Shown: positions 55,931 to 64,000 of the stretch, piece after piece
Numbering within the stretch: the first letter of the stretch is position 1
How the letters are laid out: each line of letters starts with the position of its first letter
NCBI GenBank assembly: GCA_018398585.1
Contig: JAGTTD010000003.1
Span: 8,068,637 to 8,132,636, forward strand
Reading direction: 5' to 3'
Length of the DNA: 64,000 nucleotides
DNA from: Simmondsia chinensis
Lineage: Eukaryota > Streptophyta > Magnoliopsida > Caryophyllales > Simmondsiaceae
Translations under genes and position numbers: made by a program
The notes under the pieces: generated by a model
Databases searched by the model: none
What the model was told of the DNA's origin: nothing
What the model saw: only the letters and a program-made list of their open reading frames with translations

Positions 55931-56274
55931 TAATTAATATGAAACAAAGAAGCTGACATAACTAAAAGTATATGGATTAAATTGACACAGTGAGAAAGTG
56001 CATGGACCTTTGGCACAGATAATCCTTATTTTTATGTAATCTTGTGATTTTCCACCATGTGCAACTCCAATTTTGTTTGTGCGCAATGAGGTTAGGTACT
56101 CAAAATTGGGTATAATATAAGTGTCTATGGCATAAATTTATCTAGATGAAGATGGATGTTAGGGCCTTTTTGTTCCTTCCAGAGAATTTTGAGCTTTTTT
56201 TGTTTTTTTTTTTTTTTTTGGCGGTTACTGCACTTGCATTTTGTTGAGAATTTTCCTTTCGAGTTTTAGGATAA

Positions 56275-56282
56275 GTCCCCCC

Positions 56283-56324
<42 letters not shown>
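56275..56324. repeat. Long C homopolymer
   Basis: About 45 C with a single A near the start. Unlike the SINE C tracts, no SINE text flanks it. Confidence 0.85.
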
Positions 56325-56326
<2 letters not shown>

Positions 56327-56728
56327 TGCTCTTCCTTTCTTGATTGAGTGCTAATCTGATACTGCTTTTGGTTCCTGGCTTTTGAGAAACAATAAATTGG
56401 GTACTAAAGTTCTACTTCTGTTATGTTTGATTTTATATTTTCAGTTTTTGGAAGTGTTGAGTAAAAGTTTAAAACTAGAAATTGAAAATGAAGAAAAATC
56501 AATTTTACTAAATTTCTAACTACTTACAAATAAAATAAGAAACAAAAAATGATATAAAACGAGCCTTTCTTGCAGAAGATGTCCAGTTATTAGCAATGGC
56601 TTGTATTTTTGCTTTCTCCTGATCAAAATAGTCGATTTACTGGTTGATTTTGTCCCAAACTCATTTTTTGTTTCCTGATTTTAATTTATTTTGTTATAAA
56701 ACAAAACATGGGCCAAAAAGATAAAAGG
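56325..56728. other. Intergenic, no gene seen
   Basis: AT-rich, no ORF or repeat boundary recognised. Confidence 0.5.
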
Positions 56729-57151
56729 CTATAGCTGGAGGAGAGTCAACCCATTCGTGACTGTATCACTTTTAAAAGTGCGTGCGCATTTTCGTCGCCT
56801 CATGAGCCATTTTGTTATAGTCTCAGGCGTCCATTTAAAGACTACCTGAGCGAATAGCCTAAACAAATCCCATGCACAGGCATTTGGTGGACCTAAGAGG
56901 AGAGAAGTTAAGTTTCTACAATTGCTTTCGACAAGTATGTAAGGCCATCCAACAAAAAAGGGTAAAGAATGGACAGCTCTGATCGTTGAAGCTTTAGCAG
57001 CAAGGGGCGACAACGAGCACCAATCGTCAACGAACCTTCCCTTTGAATCTTTGGCACCTACTGCTAAAACTCCACGTTGCATCATAGTTAATTTAGATTC
57101 GAAGTTTGGAGGCCTCCAATGTGAAGGAAAGATAAAAGGCTTAAGGGGCAA
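56729..57151 (-). pseudogene. LINE-type RNase H (RVT_3) domain fragment
   Basis: Minus strand, 140 codons. It starts WRPPNFESKL (typically W.PP..G..K.N.D), contains RGVLAVGAKDSKGRFVDDW, YILVESNCRNLTSLL and a C-terminal FKWTPETITKWLMRRRKCA, where family members have a V.R..N..A..LA pattern. An early frameshift is likely, since an alternative frame reads INYDATW. Such domains end L1-type LINEs or occur as stand-alone derived genes. No upstream RT is visible, so I treat it as a decayed fragment. Confidence 0.65.
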
Positions 57152-57269
57152 TTGTCTGCAAGCCTTTTCTTTTTTGACTCAAAAAAGGCCTCCGTAGATG
57201 CTTGCACAACAACAAACAAACGGGAGCTATGCTCACTACCTCTGGAAGACCTTGGCATTCCTACAACAA

Positions 57270-57335
57270 CAATTTCAGTGCTATAAGGGCTCCCACATGA
57301 GCAGGGTCTTGGTGGTGGATGTACGAACATGTCCT
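57270..57335 (-). mobile_element. Au-type SINE 3' fragment
   Basis: On the minus strand GTACATCCACCACCAAGACC, GGGAGCCCTTATAGCACTG and a TTGTTGTTG tail, the same 3' body as the other SINEs here. No 5S head. Confidence 0.6.
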
Positions 57336-57454
57336 AGCGATTTAGGCACCACCAAAGAGTACCTCTCACATGACGGGATTCACCTCCTAAAGAGATTATG
57401 GTTTGCAGCCAAAGCATTATTATACTCTCTCCGCAAGTAGTGTGATTCAGGAGG

Positions 57455-58027
57455 CAGCCCAAGGAGTCAAAATTTTTCAACCTCCTAAAGGGAGAACTTT
57501 TAATATTTTATATTTATTTTAACAGCCTTTAATATTTTATTTTAGTTGATTAAAAAAACTCAAATCTTTTATATTTGGGTTTTTTTTACTAAAAAATTCC
57601 CACATTTTAGGTGAGTTATTAGAAAATTATTGAACTTTTTTAATTTTTTAAAGTTACACTTAAATTTTTCAAAATATTTTTAATATCACACTTAATGCGG
57701 ACACTGTTATCCGTCAAATGAAACACCACGTTTTGGGATATAAATACATCAAGATATCAAATTTAACTTAATTTAATTAAATTATATTAAGTAATGTATT
57801 TTACAAATGATGAAAGTACCCTTCGTCTTTTAATTTGTAAAATTATCAAGGGTTCAATAATTTTGTATCTATCTATCTATTTTTTCAAAATAGGCTTTTG
57901 CTACAAAAAAATTTAGAAGTGTTTTTTATTTGTAAATTTGTTTGTAATTTATTGATAAAAAACAAGTTTTATTGGGGGTATTTTGGTAATTTCTTATTTA
58001 TCTATCTATCTTATCTCATAAGTAAAA
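57455..58027. other. AT-rich intergenic stretch, no gene seen
   Basis: No convincing ORF. Short ATCT repeats at 57868-57881 and 58000-58013. Confidence 0.5.
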
Positions 58028-58590
58028 GTCATTTAAACCTGACAAAATCTGACACGAGACGAAAACACCACACTAACACGACACGAAGATAGTGGGTTCC
58101 GGTTGGGGATTTTGAAGCCAGGTTGAATTTGGGTCGACCTGTTTAACCCGTTCGGGTATTTTGGTTGAATTTATGTTTGACCCATTTAATCTATTTTCGA
58201 CCCGCTCGACCTGTTTATATAATTATGTTAGGTATTTAAATGGTCCATTATTATTATTATATATTGATTTTGGGTAACATATTCCATATAAAATAATATA
58301 AATATATTTAATAATGATAATTTGACAGTTTATTATAAATATGTTGGATATTTATCGCTAGTATCAACCACTAAGTGTATTATTGTCACAATTTATTAGA
58401 AAAAAAAACACTAATATAATTAAATGGGTAACCTGTGGATTACCCGTTTAATAATCGGGTTGGGTTAGGGTTGAGAGTTCATAACCTGTATAATAAATGG
58501 ATCGGGTTCGGATTGACTTCATTTCTAAGACTCTTCGCATAACACGAACACAAATATGATACGACACGACATATTTGTCACCCCTACCCT
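58028..58590. repeat. hAT-like non-coding repeat, one end clear
   Basis: The right end reads inverted TAGGGGTGACAAATATGTCG with ACACGACACG repeats just inside, and phrases such as 'gggtcgacctg', 'cccgttcggg' and 'gggttgggttagggtt' in the middle. The left side has 'acacgagacg' and 'acacgacacg' but no clear terminus or duplication. Confidence 0.5.
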
Positions 58591-58850
58591 TATTCAAATA
58601 TCCTCCTGCCTCAAATCTCAAATTCTGAGGGTACTAAGATAAAAAAAATCAACTAAATAGAAACTAAAAAATTTCGAGTTACTGGATATGCCATTTCAAA
58701 AACTAAAAAAAAAAGTGGGTTCATTAGCCCGTACCCAAAAACAACTGCTGAGAGAGCGGGATTTCTCAAAAATTTTTATAAATTACAAATGCTATACAGT
58801 TCTCATTTCATGGGTTGCTCTGGCCATTTATGAATCATAGCAGTTATAGC

Positions 58851-60050
58851 TGTTTACACCCTAATTTTGAAAGAATTAAGACGATGAAGTTTTGGGCAAA
58901 GAGCCACGTGCTTATCACGTGAGGTCCTTCTTGAGGAGAATCAGACTTTTAGATATTGAGATAATGGCGTCTTGAGCCTAACATATTGAGAAATGTATCA
59001 CCCTAACAAGGATATCAGCCACTCTAGGCTTGAGATGGTTGAAGAGTAAAAGGAGCTCGAGCTCAAGGGACTATTAAGAAGGCTTTGCAAGATAGATGGT
59101 TTCCAAGTTCGAAATAGTTACTTGGAGCGCAACTTCAGGTACGTGGACGCCAAGCTTAATCCAAGAAAATGTGGGGCATCTAGAAGAGACTTCAACCAAA
59201 AATGCAGACGTGGGTTTCAAGGAATACGCTCGAATACCAAATTAAGGGCATGTTCATTAATCATTCAAGCGATTGGTGGCCTAATGTTGGAAGGAACTAC
59301 TGTGGAAATAGGGGAAGCTGTTATTTAGTTTTTCTATAAATAAGTGACTCTGTTGTAGTCTAAACTAGTGCATATACTCATGCATAACTTCTTTGAGTTT
59401 TTTCTTTACAGCTTTTTTTTTTTTTTTCCTAGGAGCAGCGTAACTTAATTTATCATAGCATAGCATAGATCTTGTTGTATTTGTTCTTCGGTAAGACAGT
59501 GCTTTAGGCTTCAGGTATGAATTCTCTGTTTTAATCTGTTCCCAAATTCGGCACGTAAAGAATTGAGGCTTTAGTTTAAGGCTTTGATAGCCAAGGATTG
59601 ATCTTGATTGCATTGGTCTCAACACTGTTGTCACTGCTTAGTACATCGGGTGAACTTAGGTTTGCGTCATTGTTTAGGGCTTTGATGGCCAAGGCATGAC
59701 CTTAATTACATTGGTCCTATTTTAGTGGCCTAGATATGGTTTTATCCATCTAAATCTTGTCAAACTAAACTCATTTGACTTATTATAAGCCAAGGGTGCC
59801 AGGCTTAAAAACCTGATTGAATTAGGCTTGTAAGTAGACTACTGAGCTCTTGGGTTTTTCTCCACCACTTTTAAGTGTACAAGGGAAGATGTCTGTAGGC
59901 CTTGCTTTGTCATTGTAATTGCCATTTGAGTTAAGTCCATATACCTAGAATTTTTCTGTCAATAAATATACAAAAAAATCTAAAAAAAAGTCTTCTTAAT
60001 TAAAGCATAAGCAGAACTTACGGTATAACCGAAGTTAGATACACCAAAAT
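58851..60050 (+). repeat. 5' LTR and leader of the Tat-like element
   Basis: TATA at 59332-59345; two imperfect copies of a unit with 'ggctttgatagccaagg' at 59578 and 59678; AATAAA at 59962-59967. The LTR/leader boundary cannot be set without the 3' LTR. Confidence 0.5.
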
Positions 60051-60275
60051 ATCACAACCTTTTCTTCAAAAATGGTAAGTGGTTGAGTTCAAAGACGTGT
60101 GGTCCGAATTTAGGCTCACTCACTAATCATGGTGAGTCCCTTTAGCACGTTTGCTTTCATTTGTATTTATGGCGGCCACATCACACTCAATTACAAACAA
60201 ATATTACAAACACGCCTTTCCGCGACCATAGTGGGAGGCTTAAAGCATGACTTTATTGTCCTCAACCCATCATGG

Positions 60276-60345
60276 ACTAGAACGTAATTGCGAACCATTC
60301 GCCGTGGATTACTAGAATGTAATTGCGAACCATTCGCCGATGGCT
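60276..60345 (+). repeat. 35-bp tandem duplication
   Basis: 'tagaacgtaattgcgaacc' at 60280 and 'tagaatgtaattgcgaacc' at 60313 begin two successive units, each followed by 'attcgccg'. Confidence 0.8.
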
Positions 60346-61167
60346 AGACCCAGGAGGTCTAGTGCTCTTGAGCATGAGGAACCAAAAGGCCTAGCCTTAA
60401 TTGGATCCCTACTTGAGCATCTTCTTGAACAAAGCCCTATAACATGAAAGGATGAAACTTGTCACAATCACGGCAATGAAATCGGTGGTGATGATGACAA
60501 CCCAGAAGATGAACGCATTGGGCTTGATGGCCATTCTCAAAAGTGTTTCATGGATTTGCTCAAACACTGTTTGGAAATCATGGATCAAAGGCTTCAACAA
60601 ACAATGAGAGGGGCTTTTAACAGACAGCGTGTTGAAATAGAGCGCAGTCTAGCAGCCTAGTGTGAAAAATCTGCCGCCATGAGAATTATGATAATGACGT
60701 TGGAAACACAATGGATGAAAGGCTTCATATAGAAACTAACAGAGTTTTAGTTGAGATGAACTCAACCTTGTCTTCTACAGCTACCCTTATTGCTAGGGAC
60801 GTGGCAACACAGACAGTAGTTGAGGTCTAGCCTATCTTGGTTAGACATGCTAAGGCTCATAATGGCTTAGTCCACGCCGTTAGAGAGGACATCAGGCAAC
60901 TGAGGCCTGTACCTCCTCCGTCAATTCCAACTGGATACTCACGTGATGATCCTTCGAGCTGACGGTTACTAGTTGCTCGGGTTAACTACATAGTCCCTAA
61001 GAGAATGAAAAACCCAATTGTGGCTAATCCAAGTGCTACACACTTGGAATCTAGCGATGGGAATGATATTGTGCCCCTTGGGGTTGTTGGACCTTAAAAT
61101 TAGGGATTCTCTTTGGCTTCTAGGGATCTTAATGCCAATGTGCTAATGCCACCTATCCTTAAGATTT

Positions 61168-61191
61168 GGGGGGGGGGGGGGGGGGGGGGGG
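61168..61191. repeat. G homopolymer (~25)
   Basis: A run of about 25 G inside the gag pseudogene, directly before the first copy of the 229-bp duplication. Confidence 0.9.
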
Positions 61192-61650
61192 GACACATAG
61201 CCATTCATACCCTCCTCAAGTTGGAGAGGTTGCCTCGAAATGGGTGTGCGTTGACAGGTACCCACTTTTGAGGACCAGGCCTTTCCTCTTAGACCTCTTC
61301 ATGCTTATCACATTAAGAGGCAAGCTAAACACCCACATCCTCAAGCTCAGAACTTGGGGATTGATGAAGCAAGGATGAACCAATAGCCTGCTAATGTTGG
61401 TGTGCTCTCAGGCATGCCATATAACATAACCATTCATACCCTCCTCAAGTTGGAGAGGTTGCCTCGAAATGGGTGTGCAATGACAGGTACCCATTTTGAG
61501 GACCAGGCCTTTCCTCTTAGACCTCTTCATGCTTATCACATTGAGAGGCAAGCTAAACACCCACATCCTTAAGCTCAGAACTTGGGGATTGATGAAGCAA
61601 GGATGAACCAATAGCCTGCTAATGTTGGTGTGCTCTCAGGCATTCCATAT
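61192..61650 (+). repeat. 229-bp direct tandem duplication
   Basis: 'ccattcataccctcctcaag' begins at 61201 and again at 61430. The two copies differ at only a few bases over about 215 bp, so the duplication is recent compared with the decay of the element. Confidence 0.9.
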
Positions 61651-62692
61651 AACCTAGGGTTTGCTGGAACATACTTCATAGCTAATCAAACCGACGGCCA
61701 GAATGATCAAGGGGGTTACCCTAGGTCTGGTGGAGCAACAATTGTTCCCACACCCGATTGTGATTGGAGCTTAGGGGGTATCCTGCTGATCTCCCTCGAG
61801 ATTCTCAACCACTTGGGGGGCCAATTGTAGGCGCATAACCATGTGCTTAACCTACTGCTCCAGGACCAATGGTCACCCTTATCGAACAGATGTAGGCCTT
61901 ACAAGGGTCAATAGACCCTTGTATAGTAAACCTTACCCTAACTATAGTGATAGGGATTACCCTTTTCCTCGAGGATACAAAATCCCCTGAGTTTACACTT
62001 TTCTGTGGAAAAGGAATTATGTCTGCCCTTGAGCATTCGGTAAGGTTTAATTACCAATGTAGAGAAGCAGCCAACAATCAGTATCTTAAACTCAGACTAT
62101 TCCCTAGTTCTTTAACAGGGACCGCCTTTCAGTGATATATTAGCTTACCACTTAATTCCATTTACTAGTTGGATGACATGGCCAGACAATTCTAGGCCCA
62201 GTTCCCAATAATGGAACTAGAACTTTCATTTTTGACTTGGCTTGAATGAAATAAAAGCCAAGTAAATCAGTGGATGATTACATTAACTTGTTCAAAAGAG
62301 CTAGGTTAAAATGCACTGTAGCCCTTCTTGAAGTTGAATATGCTTGGCAAGCCTTAAATGACTTGGATATTGAATTTAGGAAGAAGTTTAAAGCCTTAAA
62401 CTTCACGACACTTCTACAGCTGGTGGAATGTGAGGCTAGAAACGAAGCTATCTTAAAAGAAGAAAGCCTTGGGAAAAAGAATGTGTATGGAACTTGCGTA
62501 CATGACTTAATCGAAGACGATGAAGACCCTCCTTATGAAATTGATGTCGTTGAATATGTCAAGGGAACTCCTATAGTTTGCAATCCTTTGGCCAAGAAGG
62601 ATACTAAAGCCAGGAAGTCATATCAATCCCATGACATGAGGAAGTACTAATTTGACCTCTCAAGAGCCAATGTAATATTTGATTGGCTTGAA

Positions 62693-62832
62693 AAAAATAA
62701 TAAAATCAAGATTAGAGACAAATACAAAAAACCTAACAAAAAAAATAATAAAATCAAGATTAGAGACAAATACAGAAAACCTAACAAAAAAAATAATAAA
62801 ATCAAGATTAGAGACAAATGCAGAAAACCTAA
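62693..62832 (+). repeat. 48-bp (16-codon) unit, three tandem copies in gag
   Basis: 'taaaatcaagattagagaca' occurs at 62701, 62749 and 62797. In the gag frame each unit encodes NKIKIRDKYRKPNKKN-like residues ahead of the CKWH zinc motif. The length keeps the frame open. Confidence 0.9.
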
Positions 62833-63599
62833 CCCCAGTTCTACGAAGGGGAGGGAATATTGTAAATGGCACGATCTGTTGACTTATTCAATGAAGAACT
62901 ACGTGATATTTAAAAATGTGGTTTAAGATGCCATTGAGGCAAGGGAATTAATCTTCCCTGGTGAAGGGAAGATGGATGTTGTTAAAGACCCTTTCCCTAG
63001 TCTTGCCCAAGTCAATATAATTGATGTAGTAAAATGTTATAGTTTTCGTGATAGCCAAACTATGGCAAATCTCTAGGTAGGATGAGTGGAGAAAAAGATA
63101 TTCTGGCAGTAGCCAACGCTTTGTTTGACAGGCTGCTAGAGAGGGGGGCAATCAGGTTTCCCAAAACCTCGATAGAATTGTCAAATTATTACCACAAGTG
63201 GCACATCACGGATGAACACTCGACATGCGATTGTGCCACCTTCAACAGATTCTTAAAGAAGCAATTAAAGGAAAGAGCTATCCTCCTCTCTAAGGAAGAA
63301 GTTTTAGCCATGGGAATATCCACTAAGGACCATTAGCAAACTGTCTTCGCTACCAAGAAGCAGGTGTCAATGTAGCTCTTGCGCCTTATGCATGACCTTT
63401 GTGAAGGATGTGGTCACAAGTTGGTGTCTAAGATGAAGAAGTTGAACCTTTATCCAAGGAAAAAGCTAGCTTTCTCTAAGAGGACATCACTAATTGGACC
63501 ACCTCGAGGTCTCACTTCAAAGGCTCGGATTGTCATGACTAGGCACCCAAGGAGAAATATGAAATACCACCTACTGGGCGTGGATTCCGGTTAAGGACC

Positions 63600-64000
63600 A
63601 TGGCAGTCAAGACACCAACCTTCTAGGGTCCATTTTGGTAATGTATGGAGAAGGAACCACCTCAAGCAAGAGGATGCTAGTCCATTCAGCCTCACTCGAA
63701 ATCAGAAGAGAAGGCGATTGCGAAAGAAAGCAGCACAATGAAGGCCTCTTCTTGATACTTGCTTAACTAGGCTCTCTAAAGTGGAAGCCAAAGTACGCAA
63801 GGGGGGGAAAACTAAGCCTATGGAAATTAAGGATCCAAAAATTGAACCCAGACCTTTTACTACTGCTGATAAAGGTGAGCCATGTAAGAAGCTTGAGAGA
63901 TTGAAGGAAAGGAATCTTGGTGGGACCAGCTTGCCAAGGATTCGTAGGCTCGAATGTCATCAAATGATGAAGAGGAATACATCCCTCTCGGCATCAATTT
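63600..64000 (+). pseudogene. Start of the pol region, Tat-like element (partial)
   Basis: The reading frame carries SLTRNQKRRRLRKKAAQ, a stop, then KIEPRPFTTADKGEPCKKLERL. This is a basic linker of the sort between gag and protease in this lineage. No protease motif is reached before the window ends. Confidence 0.45.

Larger units (their letters stand above)
60345..63600 (+). pseudogene. Tat-like gypsy gag and gag-pol spacer
   Basis: The N-terminal part is at 60350-61080 in changing frames (LLKHCLEIMDQRLQQ, ARDVATQTVVEV). The capsid begins at about 61945 (YPFPRGYKIP, ALEHSVRFNYQCREAANNQYLKLRLFPSSLTGTAF, then a stop). It goes on in another frame at 62270-62650 (DYINLFKRARLKC, IEFRKKFKALNF). 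A zinc-binding region follows with YCKWHD near 62857 and a second similar motif (YYHKWHITDEHSTCDCATF) at about 63187-63245. A KDPFP motif near 62985 is typical of these proteins. A 229-bp duplication and a 48-bp triplication lie inside. Many stops. Confidence 0.8.
58851..64000 (+). mobile_element. Ty3/gypsy element, Tat-like, cut by window end
   Basis: TGTTTACACCCTAATTTTG at 58851 is a typical start of Tat-lineage LTRs. A TATA box TTTCTATAAATAAG follows at 59332-59345. Downstream are a leader, then a long, decayed gag (60345-63600), and the start of the gag-pol spacer at the window end. The 5' LTR end is unclear, perhaps about 59970-60060. RT, integrase and the 3' LTR lie outside the window. 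Confidence 0.75.

Noticed and set aside
57198..57440. 80-codon + strand ORF as a gene
   Set aside because: It overlaps an antisense SINE fragment and starts in a LINE remnant; no supporting domain.
62660..62872. 70-codon minus-strand ORF with hydrophobic repeats
   Set aside because: It is the antisense reading of the 48-bp triplication in gag.

Overview
This window is nuclear DNA of a flowering plant, most likely a eudicot. It is AT-rich with no bacterial or organellar gene layout. It is filled with plant-type transposable elements (Ty1/copia, Ty3/gypsy, TRIM, LINE, SINE, hAT, PIF/Harbinger) that surround one intron-rich host gene. That gene is a homologue of PDCD2, a MYND zinc-finger protein, on the + strand. 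I joined ten coding exons by hand (42394-55616). All splice phases agree and give an uninterrupted protein of about 421 residues.

Layout. 1-7350: a decayed Ty1/copia element with LTRs of about 2 kb, its 5' LTR cut by the window edge, with a 574-bp hAT-type MITE in its reverse transcriptase. 7351-11690: remnants of a second, related copia element. 12522-19437: a nest in which a short element with ~180-bp inverted repeats holds a non-autonomous LTR element, which in turn holds a 3.1-kb hAT transposon with a broken transposase; LTR-like DNA fills the rest. 19892-25450: a tandem repeat split by an LTR pair (20391-25001) with a 5-bp target duplication and no coding sequence, carrying a copia LTR remnant inside. 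26555-26824: a SINE whose head is derived from 5S rRNA. 27786-28650: a gypsy LTR fragment. 28863-34688: a structurally complete but mutated copia element. 36510-38650: a PIF/Harbinger element with TTA target duplications, ending just upstream of the inferred leader of the host gene.

The host gene runs from about 38660 (inferred leader exon) to about 55930. Its introns hold a TRIM pair, a LINE tail, several SINEs, hAT and Harbinger MITEs and, in the 7.2-kb intron 6, a 5.7-kb chromodomain-bearing gypsy element in antisense orientation that has split a SINE. Downstream are a LINE-type RNase H fragment (56729-57151) and a Tat-like gypsy element that begins at 58851 and runs off the end.

No element looks autonomous: every polyprotein has stops or frameshifts, and several catalytic aspartates have become asparagine. 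The only gene I judge functional is the PDCD2 homologue. The least conventional feature is the 5S-headed SINE family with the same body as headless copies in the window. All comparisons were made by eye from the sequence.
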